A stretch of DNA of 64,000 bases from SCGC-AG-212-J23 sp035602335 (GTDB lineage: Bacteria > Pseudomonadota > Gammaproteobacteria > Burkholderiales > SG8-39): the NCBI GenBank assembly GCA_035602335.1, contig DATNMK010000087.1, positions 1 through 64,000 on the forward strand. The letters are read 5' to 3'. Positions 17,443-26,194 of the stretch are shown piece after piece (within the stretch, counting starts at the first letter, position 1; each line of letters starts with the position of its first letter). The position numbers were made by a program, and so were the translations under genes. The notes under the pieces were generated by a model, which searched no databases, was not told where the DNA came from, and saw only the letters and a list, made by a program, of their open reading frames with translations.

Positions 17443-18648
17443 GTGGAGAGGAAGCAGGTCCCTGTCGGCGAGCTGAAGTTCGGCATGTATATCGCCGAGC
17501 TCGACCGCCCCTGGACCGATACGCCTTTCATGTTCCAGGGCTTTCACCTGCGCACCGATCAGCAGCTGGAGGTTCTGAAGAAGTTCTGCAAGCACGTCTT
17601 CGTCGACCTCGAGAAAACCGAAGTCGAAGATCGCTCGCGCCAACGCATGGAGGCGCCCAGCTTCAAGATCCGCGGCAACACCGTCTATCCCGAAACGGTC
17701 AATGTCGAAACCGAGGTCAAGCGCGCGGCGCCGGTCTACACGCAAACGGTCAAGGCGGTCGACGAGCTCCTGCGACCGCTCTTCAAAGGCGCTACCGTGC
17801 TGGAGGGCAAGGAAGTCAAGGAATCGGTGGCGCGGCTCACCGACAGCGTGGTGCGCAATCCGGACGCGCTGCTGCTGGTCTCGAAGCTGCGCGAGAAAAG
17901 CGAGGCCGCGCACGCCCGGGCACTCCAGGTCTCCATCTACATGATCGTGTTCGGGCGCTTCCTGGACCTCGCGCGCGAGGAGCTCGAGCTCCTGGGTCTC
18001 CTCGGTCTGCTGCAGGACGTGGGTAAGACCCAGCTCCCCGCCTCGATCATGGAGAAGGCGGGACCGCTCACGCCGGAGCAAGCCGAGATCGCGAAGAAAC
18101 ACGTCAACCTGTCGGCAGAGATTCTGAGCGAGACGCCCGGACTACCGCCACGGCTGCCGGCGCTCGCACTGCTGCACCATGAACGGCAGGATGGCAGCGG
18201 CTATCCGCGGGGGCTGAAAGGCGAGCAGATCGGGCTCTACGGCTCGATCGCGGCGATCGCCGACACCTTCGACGCGCTGACGGCCGTGCGGCCTTACGCT
18301 GAGCCGCTCACACCGTCGAGCGCGCTCAGCTACCTCTACAAGGAGCGCGGCGCCGGATATCACGCCGAGTTGGTCGAGCAATTCATCCAGTGCATCGGCG
18401 CGTTCCCGGTCGGCAGCGTGGTAGAGCTCAATTCCGGCGAAGTGGGCATCGTCATCGCGCAGAACCTGGTGCGCCGGCTCAAGCCGCGTGTCATGGTGGT
18501 GCTCGATGCGCAAGGCAACCCCATGCGGCCGCACAAGATCCTCGACCTCGAAAAGGATCCCAAGGTGCGGCCCGAGGAGCCCTACAAGATCCGGCGCACG
18601 ATGGAGCAGAGCAAGCTGCAGGTCGACCCGCGGGAGCTTTTCCTCTAA
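17443..18648 (+). CDS. DUF3391 / HD-GYP domain protein with degenerate HD motif
   Basis: 401 residues with a GTG start. Residues ~3-130 match DUF3391 (QVPVGELKFGMYIAELDRPW), followed by an HD-GYP domain (~150-330), normally a cyclic-di-GMP phosphodiesterase. The GYP part is intact (LLHHERQDGSGYPRGLKG, AIADTFDALTAVRPY), but the HD doublet reads LLQDVGK, with Gln in place of the metal-binding His. Activity may therefore be lost or altered. The ~60-residue C-terminal tail carries KILDLEKDP, common to this subfamily. Confidence 0.85.
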   Translation: MERKQVPVGELKFGMYIAELDRPWTDTPFMFQGFHLRTDQQLEVLKKFCKHVFVDLEKTEVEDRSRQRMEAPSFKIRGNTVYPETVNVETEVKRAAPVYTQTVKAVDELLRPLFKGATVLEGKEVKESVARLTDSVVRNPDALLLVSKLREKSEAAHARALQVSIYMIVFGRFLDLAREELELLGLLGLLQDVGKTQLPASIMEKAGPLTPEQAEIAKKHVNLSAEILSETPGLPPRLPALALLHHERQDGSGYPRGLKGEQIGLYGSIAAIADTFDALTAVRPYAEPLTPSSALSYLYKERGAGYHAELVEQFIQCIGAFPVGSVVELNSGEVGIVIAQNLVRRLKPRVMVVLDAQGNPMRPHKILDLEKDPKVRPEEPYKIRRTMEQSKLQVDPRELFL

Positions 18649-19550
18649 CGCAAGTTGGCCACGCCGAAGGGCACGTGGCCCGCCGCGACGTGCATTCGCG
18701 CAGCCTCTATGTGGCCGCGCTGGTCGTCGAAGTAAAAGTCCGGTTCGAACGCCTTGAGGAACGCGCCCTTGTCGAGGCCACCGAGAAACATCGCCTCATC
18801 CACCGCGATGTTCCACTCCATAAGCGTGCGCACGGCGCGCTCGTGTGCCGGCGCGCTGCGCGCGGTGACCAGCGCGGTGCGCACGCGAATCGGCACGTCG
18901 GTGCCGGCGGCCGCCTGCAGGCGATGCAAGGCTTCGAGCAGCGGCTTGAAGGGGCCCGGCGGCAGTGGCTGTAGTGCGTGAGCCGTTTCGTGGCGCGTGA
19001 ACGCGTCAAGGCCATCCTTCTGGTAGACACGCTCCGCCTCGTCGGAAAAGAGAACCGCGTCGCCGTCGAACGCGATGCGCACCTCGTCGGCATGACGGCT
19101 GGCCGCTTGCGTCGACTCGGGGTACACGCGCGCCGCGGGGACCCTGGCATTGAGCGCCCCGATCACATCCGATTCGTTTGCCGAAAGGAACAAGTTCGCC
19201 TTCAGCGCATCGAGGTAGTGATAAGGGTTTCGACCGCGCGTAAAAACGCCGCGCTCCAGGCGCAGCCCCGCGCTCTGGGCGGAGCGGAACACACGCAAGC
19301 CCGAAACCGGGTCGTTCTTCGACAGGATGACGACCTCTACGCGATGCGCCTGCGGCGTGTTGAAGGCGAGGAGCTTTTTCACCAGGGCGAAGGCGACGCC
19401 TTCGCGAGCCGGTACGTCCAGCCGCGCGAACTGCAAGGCGATGTAGGCATCCTCGCCATCGCGCTCAAAAATCCGGTTCTCGTCCTCGAAGTCGAATAGC
19501 GCCCGCGAGGAGATCGCTACGACCAGCTTCCCTTCGACCGAGTAGGGCAT
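18645..19550 (-). CDS. Cytosolic 5'-nucleotidase (cN-I-like family)
   Basis: 301 residues matching the bacterial 5'-nucleotidase family related to eukaryotic cN-I. Visible segments are VVAISSRALFDFEDENRIFE at the N-terminus, VVILSKNDPVSGLRVFRS, FLSANESDVIGAL, VRIAFDGDAVLFSDEAE (an acidic HAD-like motif) and VDEAMFLGGLDKGAFLKAF. Likely dephosphorylates nucleoside monophosphates in the cytoplasm. Its 3' end overlaps the HD-GYP gene by 4 bases, tail-to-tail. Confidence 0.82.
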   Translation of the reverse strand: MPYSVEGKLVVAISSRALFDFEDENRIFERDGEDAYIALQFARLDVPAREGVAFALVKKLLAFNTPQAHRVEVVILSKNDPVSGLRVFRSAQSAGLRLERGVFTRGRNPYHYLDALKANLFLSANESDVIGALNARVPAARVYPESTQAASRHADEVRIAFDGDAVLFSDEAERVYQKDGLDAFTRHETAHALQPLPPGPFKPLLEALHRLQAAAGTDVPIRVRTALVTARSAPAHERAVRTLMEWNIAVDEAMFLGGLDKGAFLKAFEPDFYFDDQRGHIEAARMHVAAGHVPFGVANLR

Positions 19551-19633
19551 TCGCCCATTCTAAGAAAGAGGGACGCCCCGTGCTAGGGGCACGGGGCGTA
19601 CGTGCCGCTCAGACCGCAATCAGGCGGCGCCGT

Positions 19634-19825
19634 TCAGAGATACGTAGTTAGAAAGCCGAGCAACCCGAGGCCAAGTACGAGCACGAGCAGGATGCCAGCG
19701 ATTCTCCGGAGAATTGACGGCTTGTCTGGATTGTCAACGGGCGAAACACCGGGCTCGTAGAAACGCCGATATGCATTAGCTCCGTTTCGGAGTCCGCGGG
19801 TATAGGTGCCAGTGCCTTCGTTCAT
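19634..19825 (-). CDS. Small single-span membrane protein, function unknown
   Basis: 63 residues. A polar N-terminal half (YTRGLRNGANAYRRFYEPG) is followed by one C-terminal membrane helix (IAGILLVLVLGLGLLGFLTTYL). It has an ATG and a short upstream purine stretch (GGCGGAC). No family recognised. The 233 bases upstream to 20058 show no gene. A perfect hairpin at 19574-19598 lies downstream but has no T tract. Confidence 0.5.
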   Translation of the reverse strand: MNEGTGTYTRGLRNGANAYRRFYEPGVSPVDNPDKPSILRRIAGILLVLVLGLGLLGFLTTYL

Positions 19826-20058
19826 GTCCGCCTTCCAAGTACGCGCGTTATATCTGCACTCTCAATAATGCTCTGAGGGACCAAGACATAGGAGAACTTT
19901 AAGCACTTTAACCAAAACGCTGGCCGGGGTCTTGTGCGGCTGCAAGCTAATTGGGGTGTTTCGTGAGGTAATTCTCGGAGCGGTGGGGATATCCCTTAGA
20001 TGCGGCGTTGCGCCAAATCGTGGCGGTCGGCCCGCACCGCGCGCGAGGCTAGGTGCCC

Positions 20059-21000
20059 TTACTGCCGCTTCCAGCTCGCGTCGGGATTGAAGGTCGTCAT
20101 CCGGGACGCAATGGCGACCGTGTTCTTTCCCAGGTTCTTCTGATAGACGATCCCGTCATGGTTGACCATGAAACTCATGATGCCTGATGCGCCGTAGCGC
20201 GCCGGATAGGCAATCAGCGCAAATCCGCCGATCCTCTCGCCCTTGCTGACATAGTCGTACGCGCCGCCCGGCGCGTCCTTGCCCTGTCTGGTGAGAATCT
20301 TGTAGAAATAACCGTGATAAGGCGCGAGCGGCCCGAAGTCCGCGCTCGTGTAACCCTCATTGGCCGCGGCCGCCAGCAACGGGCCGAGCGGACTCGGCCG
20401 CTCGTCCGCCTTGGTTGGCCAGTAGAGCCCGTCGTGCTTGCCGACCGTGCTTACGAACCTGTGCGCATATTCCCGGATGCCGTCGCCTTCCGCATCTTGA
20501 GCCGCGTACTCGCGCTCGGCGTCGACGATCGCGAGGCACACCTGGATCACCGACAGTTCGTTGCGGCCAATGCGGCGGGCGAGAATTTCCTTTTCGCCCC
20601 GCCGCGTGTCGAAACGCCAGCCGTCACCGGATTTCACCAGCGGGATCGGCAGCGGCCACTCGTCCTTGCCGATCACGAGCGTCGCGCGCTGGTCGCCTTC
20701 AGCCACCAGCTTGCTGGCCTCGCCGTAGGCTTTGGTAAATGCCTCGCGGTTGCGCTCGTCGGCAACTGCGTCGCCCGAACTGACCAGTTTGCTGCCGTGC
20801 GGGCCCAGAATCGCGCGCAATGCCGGCTGATCGTTCGATTTGACGGCTTCGGCCAGCGCGGTGACCCCCGCTTCGGGCGACCCGAAGCGCGTTTGCGCTT
20901 CACGTGCTGCCACTGCCATCGGGGCCATGGCAATCAGCGCCAGGGCAAAAAGCGAATTTTTCCAAAGTCGCGAGATCATTTGCCTTCCCACATTCTTCAT
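20059..21000 (-). CDS. DUF2950 family secreted protein
   Basis: 313 residues with a signal peptide (LFALALIAMAPMAVAAREAQ). The mature part matches DUF2950: FGSPEAGVTALAEAVKSND, LVIGKDEWPLPIPLVK, GWRFDTRRGEKEILARRIGRNE and the late PGGAYDYVSKGERIGGFALIAYP. Function unknown; likely periplasmic. It overlaps the upstream DUF3300 gene by 4 bases (ATGA), a recurrent pairing, so the two products probably work together. Confidence 0.85.
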   Translation of the reverse strand: MKNVGRQMISRLWKNSLFALALIAMAPMAVAAREAQTRFGSPEAGVTALAEAVKSNDQPALRAILGPHGSKLVSSGDAVADERNREAFTKAYGEASKLVAEGDQRATLVIGKDEWPLPIPLVKSGDGWRFDTRRGEKEILARRIGRNELSVIQVCLAIVDAEREYAAQDAEGDGIREYAHRFVSTVGKHDGLYWPTKADERPSPLGPLLAAAANEGYTSADFGPLAPYHGYFYKILTRQGKDAPGGAYDYVSKGERIGGFALIAYPARYGASGIMSFMVNHDGIVYQKNLGKNTVAIASRMTTFNPDASWKRQ

Positions 21001-22283
21001 TTGCTGTCACGAGCCTTTTCGGCTGGTCGTGGCGCGGCGCGCTCGGCCGGCCGTGGTGCAGCGACGCGCTCGGGCGGCCGTCTGGATACCGGAGCGCTGA
21101 TGGCGGGCGCCGTTGCTTGGATGCTGGTACGCCCGCGCGCACTGGAGTTACGCTCGTCCACACCCCGGCCGACGCCTTCCAGGACGTGTGGGCGCTGTTC
21201 AGTAGCAGGGCGGCTCGCTACGGCAGGCACACTCGCGGGAACAGGGACAATCGGGCGGCTTGGCGCGCCGCGTATATTGGAACCCCTGCTGGCAGGAACA
21301 TTCGCGCGGGTTGACGCACTGTCCGTATTTGCGCGCGCGACTGGCGCGGGAGCCGCGGAGGCACGCTGCCCCGCTGCAGCCGGCAGGTGGCCGCGGAAAT
21401 CGCGTCGCGCCTCTGGAGCTGCGCTCGCGGGAGCCGCGCTCGCGCGGCCGAAACTGGCACGCACCGACGCCTCCCGGTAAGGAACGCTCCGGCGGTGATT
21501 CGGATCGTGTTGCCAGGCATTCGATCCGCGGTTCGTGAGATTTGCATCGCGCGGGCGGTAGAAGTTATTGACGTTTACAACATTGACGCGCCGCTGATGC
21601 CAGTCGAATGCGCCGAAGAAAAAATCCGCTCCCAACCGGATGCCGAGGCCCCACAGGAGCCCGGCGCCGAATCCCGGACGCGCGCGATAGCCGGGCCACG
21701 GCGCCCAATAGACCGGCGGATACTCAGGCCACCACCACTGCCCGTAGACCAGGGACGGATCGTAGTACGGCACGTAAGCCATAGCTGGATTTGCCTCCTC
21801 GACGGAGATGTACTGCCCCTGCGAATCCACACGGTACTGATCGTTCGACCTGAGGTTGCCTGCGGCATACGCCTTTTGCCGCAAACCCTGCACCGCATCC
21901 ATCACCTGGGGTTCCTGACCGAGAAACGCATCACCCAGCCGCTGAGTCCAGTCAAGCCTGGCGCCCATCATTGCGAGGATCTGCGGAAAGGCGACCATCG
22001 ATTTGACGCTCGGATCCCAATCGTTCCGCTCGACTGCCCCCACCGCCTGCTCGCCGTTGAGGTTGGGATTCGCCGCGGACCAGCGCGCGGCCTCAACGAC
22101 CTCGAGCGGATAAGTCGACGCCATCATGATCTGCGACAACAGCGCGTCGGGATACAGCGCGATCGGCGCTAGCATCTGATCGAGTTCCTGCTGCGTGAAT
22201 GCGGGCCGGTCCTGCGCCGGCGCAATTTGCGGCGCGAATGAAAATGACGCGGCAAGCAGCAGCGCGAACAGCTGCCTCAGCAT
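20997..22283 (-). CDS. DUF3300 family secreted protein
   Basis: 428 residues with signal peptide (LFALLLAASFSFAPQIAPAQ). The DUF3300 domain occupies residues ~30-250 (LDQMLAPIALYPDALLSQIMMA, then NDWDPSVKSMVAFPQIL and a Trp/Tyr/Pro-rich stretch WWWPEYPPVYWAPWPGY). The C-terminal ~180 residues are low-complexity, rich in Ala, Arg, Pro and Ser, with repeated PAAR-like and RPAERAA-like runs. Function unknown; probably a periplasmic or surface protein. First gene of a two-gene unit with DUF2950. Confidence 0.85.
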   Translation of the reverse strand: MLRQLFALLLAASFSFAPQIAPAQDRPAFTQQELDQMLAPIALYPDALLSQIMMASTYPLEVVEAARWSAANPNLNGEQAVGAVERNDWDPSVKSMVAFPQILAMMGARLDWTQRLGDAFLGQEPQVMDAVQGLRQKAYAAGNLRSNDQYRVDSQGQYISVEEANPAMAYVPYYDPSLVYGQWWWPEYPPVYWAPWPGYRARPGFGAGLLWGLGIRLGADFFFGAFDWHQRRVNVVNVNNFYRPRDANLTNRGSNAWQHDPNHRRSVPYREASVRASFGRASAAPASAAPEARRDFRGHLPAAAGQRASAAPAPVARANTDSASTRANVPASRGSNIRGAPSRPIVPVPASVPAVASRPATEQRPHVLEGVGRGVDERNSSARGRTSIQATAPAISAPVSRRPPERVAAPRPAERAAPRPAEKARDSK

Positions 22284-22616
22284 AGCCTTACGACCGCTGC
22301 GTTGATGAAATTGTGGTTTTCTTGTTTAATGACCTGTCTCCTTGTGAGCTCGATACCCGGCGCCCAACTGGCCGCCAAGCATCTTTTTCTGCGAAGCCAT
22401 TGTTTGCGTTTCCAACAAGCTGGTCTGTACGCTATCCCGCGTAGGTATCGCCTGATCACGAGGGGTGCGCAAAGATAGGTAACTAGCCCCTTTTTTCTTT
22501 TTTTCTCTCTTTGCTTCCTTTTCGATGGGGTCCTTCATATAGCGCGCTCAGCGCGGTTACATCGGTCGCGGGGATGAAGCAAACGGCATACGACCTCAGG
22601 GAGCGATGAGTGGATA
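22284..22616. other. Gene-free stretch between DUF3300 gene and tRNA-Gly
   Basis: No convincing gene on either strand. It contains a pyrimidine-rich run at about 22488-22520 and a small palindrome (CGCGCTCAGCGCG) near 22543. The short minus-strand openings here give lysine-rich low-complexity peptides and are not supported. Confidence 0.5.
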
Positions 22617-22687
22617 AGCGAGCGATGGGAGTCGAACCCATGTCACCAGCATGGGAAGCTGGGGTAATGCCGTTATACGACGCTCGC
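22617..22687 (-). tRNA. tRNA-Gly, anticodon CCC
   Basis: Read on the minus strand, a full cloverleaf forms: acceptor GCGAGCG/CGCTCGC, D-arm around TATAACGGCATTA, anticodon stem CCAGC/GCTGG with loop TTCCCAT (anticodon CCC), T-arm ATGGG-TTCGACT-CCCAT. The discriminator is U, usual for glycine. The 3' CCA is not encoded (TTATCC follows), so CCA must be added by nucleotidyltransferase. Confidence 0.93.
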
Positions 22688-22827
22688 AACGTTGCGGAAA
22701 CTCAATGATGCCAGACCTGCACCGATACTTGGCTAGCTGACTCTGGAAGACCTTAGGACACGCTGAACGGCTCAGGTCCCCTTCGAGCCCGCCGGGTTTT
22801 GTCCGAAGTGCCGCGGCAAACAGCCGC

Positions 22828-23280
22828 TCAGGCTTTCGCGATGAACATGAATAGCGAAGCCAAGGCCGCAAGGCTCAGCGTAGCGTGCAGCTTCACAAGC
22901 CTCGCAATCATCTGCGCCGCACTTTTCGGATCGGCGCGCGCATCAATTTCGGTGAAGCGGCGGGTCAAGGGCATCACTGCGAGCAGCTGCAATAAAGCCG
23001 CTGCTCCTAGAACCATCCCGCCGGCCAGCCACCAGATGGTTCCGCCCGCCAATCCGGCAAGCATTGCGGCCAATGAGCCGATGACACCGAAAGAGGTCTG
23101 GAAAATGGCTGGCCTGGGGTGGGATGCCAGAACATAGGTATCGGCCAACTCCGTTCCGCCCTCATCCATCGCAGGGTGCTCGACAAGACTGACGTAGGTG
23201 GCGGCACCTGCGAAAAGCGCGCAGCAGAACAAGGCGACATTCTGGGACGCAAATTGAACCAGCAGCAACGTTGAACTCAT
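22828..23280 (-). CDS. DUF1772-type four-helix membrane protein
   Basis: 150 residues from ATG 23280, chosen because GGGAGGGA lies just upstream and the hydrophobic core starts at once (LLLVQFASQNVALFCCALFAGAATYVSLVEHPA). Four membrane helices and the motif VSLVEHPAMDEGG fit DUF1772, a family related to anthrone oxygenase-like proteins. Function unknown. In-frame sequence further upstream lacks membrane character and crosses the thiS promoter region. Confidence 0.72.
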   Translation of the reverse strand: MSSTLLLVQFASQNVALFCCALFAGAATYVSLVEHPAMDEGGTELADTYVLASHPRPAIFQTSFGVIGSLAAMLAGLAGGTIWWLAGGMVLGAAALLQLLAVMPLTRRFTEIDARADPKSAAQMIARLVKLHATLSLAALASLFMFIAKA

Positions 23281-23337
23281 CGCATCCCTCCCTTTTTCCG
23301 ACGCCAGTCTAATGCGAAAGCGCTCGGGTGCTGATGT

Positions 23338-23553
23338 ATGATTATTTCCGTGATCAGGATAACGGTAAATGGCGATGCCTACCGCTTTGACGAGCCGCTC
23401 GATGTGGCCGCGATGCTCGCGAGGCTCGATTTCAAAGGTAGAAAGGTGGCGGTGGAGCGAAACGGCGAGATTGTTCCGAGAAGCGCCCACGGCAGCACGC
23501 TCGTGGCCGACGGTGATCGGCTCGAGATCGTAGTCGCGGTCGGCGGCGGCTGA
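23338..23553 (+). CDS. thiS: Sulfur carrier protein ThiS
   Basis: 71 residues from ATG 23338, or 67 from GTG 23350, which better matches the usual ThiS start (IRITVNGDAYRF). The ubiquitin-like fold ends in the essential Gly-Gly (VVAVGGG), with one extra Gly. The C-terminal thiocarboxylate donates sulfur to thiazole synthesis. Two bases separate it from thiG. Confidence 0.9.
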   Translation: MIISVIRITVNGDAYRFDEPLDVAAMLARLDFKGRKVAVERNGEIVPRSAHGSTLVADGDRLEIVVAVGGG

Positions 23554-23555
23554 GC

Positions 23556-24359
23556 ATGAAAGATCCCCTCGTCATCGCCGGCAAGAGCTACGCGTCGCGC
23601 CTGCTGATCGGCACCGGCAAATACCGCGACTTCGCCGAGACGCGCGCCGCAGTCGAGGCATCCGGGGCGGAGATCGTCACGGTGGCGATCCGGCGCACCA
23701 ACATCGGCCAGAACCGCAGCGAGCCGAGCCTGCTCGAGGCGCTGCCGCCCGCGAAGTACACCTACCTGCCGAATACGGCCGGCTGCTATAACGCGGCGGA
23801 CGCGGTGCGCACCCTGCGCCTTGCGCGCGAGCTGCTCGACGGGCATGATCTCGTCAAGCTGGAAGTGCTCGGCGACCCGCATACGCTCTACCCGAACATG
23901 CCCGAGACCTTGAAAGCCGCGGAGCAGCTGGTGAAGGAAGGCTTCAAGGTGATGGTGTACTGCTCCGACGACCCGATCCAGGCGCAGATGCTGGAAGCGG
24001 CAGGCTGCGTCGCGGTCATGCCGCTTGCCTCGCTCATCGGCTCCGGCATGGGCATCCTCAACCCGTGGAACCTGCAGCTGATCATCGAGAAGCTGAAGGT
24101 GCCGGTGCTGGTGGATGCCGGCGTCGGCACCGCCTCGGACGCGGCCATTGCAATGGAGCTGGGTTGCCACGGCGTGCTGATGAACACGGCTATCGCCGCC
24201 GCGCGCAATCCGGTGCTGATGGCCAAGGCGATGAAGAAGGCGGTCGAGGCGGGGCGCGAAGCCTTCCTTGCCGGCCGCATGCCGAAAAAGCTCTACTCCG
24301 CGGCGCCGAGCTCGCCGACCGAAGGTACGATTTCTTCGTCGCAATCCAAGGCGGCCTAA
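23556..24359 (+). CDS. thiG: Thiazole synthase
   Basis: 267 residues, a TIM-barrel enzyme forming the thiazole phosphate of thiamine from deoxyxylulose phosphate, dehydroglycine and ThiS thiocarboxylate. Family motifs: SRLLIGTGKYRDF, the Schiff-base Lys in LVKLEVLGD, VMPLASLIGSGMGI and the phosphate loop VDAGVGTASDAAIAMELG. Works with ThiS directly upstream; thiF/thiO-like partners are not in the window. Confidence 0.95.
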   Translation: MKDPLVIAGKSYASRLLIGTGKYRDFAETRAAVEASGAEIVTVAIRRTNIGQNRSEPSLLEALPPAKYTYLPNTAGCYNAADAVRTLRLARELLDGHDLVKLEVLGDPHTLYPNMPETLKAAEQLVKEGFKVMVYCSDDPIQAQMLEAAGCVAVMPLASLIGSGMGILNPWNLQLIIEKLKVPVLVDAGVGTASDAAIAMELGCHGVLMNTAIAAARNPVLMAKAMKKAVEAGREAFLAGRMPKKLYSAAPSSPTEGTISSSQSKAA

Positions 24360-24372
24360 GCCGCGGCTTGCC

Positions 24373-25059
24373 GTGGCGCTTTCCTCGGTCCGCCCCATCC
24401 GAAGCTACGTCCTGCGGCAGGGCAGGACGACCTCCGCGCAGCAAAGAGCGCTCGAAAAGCTTTACCCCAAGTATGGTTTGTCTTTCTCTCCCGAATCTCG
24501 CGACTTCAAAGGCGTTTTCGGCCGCGCGGCCCCGTTGATACTCGAAATCGGATCTGGAATGGGAGAGACCACGGCAGCGATCGCCAAGGCAACGCCGGAG
24601 GCCGATTTCATCGCGGTCGAGGTGCACGGCCCCGGCGTCGGCAGCCTGCTCAACCGCATTGCCGCAGAAGAGCTCACCAATGTGCGCGTCATCCGCTACG
24701 ACGCGGTAGAAGTGCTCGCGCGCATGATCCCCGACGGCGCGCTAACCGCCATCCATCTTTTCTTTCCCGATCCCTGGCCCAAGAAGCGGCATCACAAGCG
24801 CCGCCTGGTGCAGCCGCAATTCGCCGCTCTCGCCGCGCGCAAGCTTGCCCCCGGTGCGGTCCTGCACGCCGCGACCGACTGGCCCGACTACGCCGAGCAG
24901 ATGAACCGGGTGTTCATGAACGAGGAATTGCTCGAACCGGCGCACGCCGGCTTCACACCACGGCAGGCGACCAAGTTCGAGGCGCGCGGCAGGCGCCTCG
25001 GCCATCCTATCCGCGATCTTTTCTTCCGCCGTCGAGAAACGCCGCGAGCAGCTCGTTGA
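24373..25059 (+). CDS. trmB: tRNA (guanine-N7-)-methyltransferase
   Basis: 228 residues from GTG 24373, chosen because homologs begin close to the IRSYVLRQGR segment. SAM-binding motif is LEIGSGMGETT; the TrmB signature FFPDPWPKKRHHKRR is present and the C-terminus reads LGHPIRDLFFRR. Methylates G46 in the variable loop of many tRNAs. Its last 53 bases overlap the end of hemW on the opposite strand, and both C-termini look complete. Confidence 0.93.
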   Translation: MALSSVRPIRSYVLRQGRTTSAQQRALEKLYPKYGLSFSPESRDFKGVFGRAAPLILEIGSGMGETTAAIAKATPEADFIAVEVHGPGVGSLLNRIAAEELTNVRVIRYDAVEVLARMIPDGALTAIHLFFPDPWPKKRHHKRRLVQPQFAALAARKLAPGAVLHAATDWPDYAEQMNRVFMNEELLEPAHAGFTPRQATKFEARGRRLGHPIRDLFFRRRETPRAAR

Positions 25060-26194
25060 GGAAGAGCCGTCCGCGCGCGCTCGGGCGGATGCGCTTCAGG
25101 TCGCGCTCGATCAGCCCGTCGCTTTCGGCTTTTGCAAGCTGGGAAGCGACGATGTGGATCGGCAGTCCGATTCTCTCCTGGAAAAGCGCGACGGGGAAAC
25201 CTTCGATCAGGCGTAACGCGTTCAGCATGAATTCGAACGGCAATTCGGCAACCGGCACCTCCCGGTTCTCGACCGCCGAGCTTCCTTTCATGTACTCGGC
25301 GGGCTGCTTGGTGCGCGCGTGCCGGGTAACACGGTCGGCAAAGCTGATCTTGCCGTGCGCGCCGGCACCGATGCCGATGTAGTCGCCGAATTCCCAGTAG
25401 TTCAGGTTATGGCGGCAGCGATGCCCGGGCCGGGCGAAGGCCGACGTCTCGTAGTGCGCGTAGCCGCCGGCGCCGAGCACCTGCTCCACCGCGAGCTGCA
25501 TATCGGCGCTCTCGTCGTGCTGAGGAAGCAGCGGCGGCTTGCTCCAGAACACGGTGTTCGGCTCGATGGTGAGCTGGTAGGCGGAGATGTGCGGCGCGCC
25601 GAGGCGCACGGCTTGCTCGATGTCCGAGCGCGCCATGGCGAGCGTCTGGCCTGGCAGAGCGTACATCAGGTCGAGATTCACGTTGTCGAAGCTCTGCAAC
25701 GCCGCAGCGACAGCGCGCCGCGCCTCCTCCGCCCCGTGGATGCGGCCGAGGGCCGCGAGCATGCGGTCATCGAAGCTTTGCACGCCGACCGAGATGCGAT
25801 TGACGCCCGCCCGCCTGAAGCCGGCGAAACGCGCCGCTTCGACCGTGCCCGGGTTTGCTTCGAGCGTGATTTCCGCACCCGGCTCGAGCGGCAGTCGCGC
25901 GCGCACGCCGGAAAGCAGCGCTTCGATCGATGCGGGTGAAAACAGGCTCGGCGTGCCACCGCCGATGAATACGCTGCAAATGCGCCTGCCCCACACCGAC
26001 GGAAGACAATCCTCGAGATCACCAACGAGTTTTTCAACGTACTCGCGCTCGGGGAGCTCACCGCCGCGCTCGTGCGAGTTGAAGTCGCAGTACGGGCATT
26101 TGCGCACGCACCACGGGATGTGGACGTAGAGCGCGAGCGGCGGCAGGACCTCCAGCCTGACCTTGCCGGGCTGGCTGAGAACGATGCTATCCAT
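25007..26194 (-). CDS. hemW: Radical SAM heme chaperone HemW
   Basis: 395 residues. The radical-SAM cluster motif C-X3-C-X2-C is in HIPWCVRKCPYCDFN; GGGTPSLFS, RISVGVQSF and the C-terminal HemN-like domain (EFMLNALRLIEGFPVALF) follow. The spacing and the lack of a CPDH-type extension fit HemW rather than coproporphyrinogen dehydrogenase HemN. Inserts heme into respiratory enzymes. Overlaps rdgB by 8 bases at its start, and trmB by 53 at its end. Confidence 0.92.
   Translation of the reverse strand: MDSIVLSQPGKVRLEVLPPLALYVHIPWCVRKCPYCDFNSHERGGELPEREYVEKLVGDLEDCLPSVWGRRICSVFIGGGTPSLFSPASIEALLSGVRARLPLEPGAEITLEANPGTVEAARFAGFRRAGVNRISVGVQSFDDRMLAALGRIHGAEEARRAVAAALQSFDNVNLDLMYALPGQTLAMARSDIEQAVRLGAPHISAYQLTIEPNTVFWSKPPLLPQHDESADMQLAVEQVLGAGGYAHYETSAFARPGHRCRHNLNYWEFGDYIGIGAGAHGKISFADRVTRHARTKQPAEYMKGSSAVENREVPVAELPFEFMLNALRLIEGFPVALFQERIGLPIHIVASQLAKAESDGLIERDLKRIRPSARGRLFLNELLAAFLDGGRKDRG

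Noticed and set aside
19574..19598. Hairpin CGCCCCGTG...CACGGGGCG as terminator
   Set aside because: Perfect 9-bp stem but no T tract on either side, so only a structural hairpin can be claimed.
22326..22538. Short minus-strand open frame with Lys-rich start
   Set aside because: The Lys run comes from a pyrimidine tract on the other strand; no ribosome-binding site or family signal.
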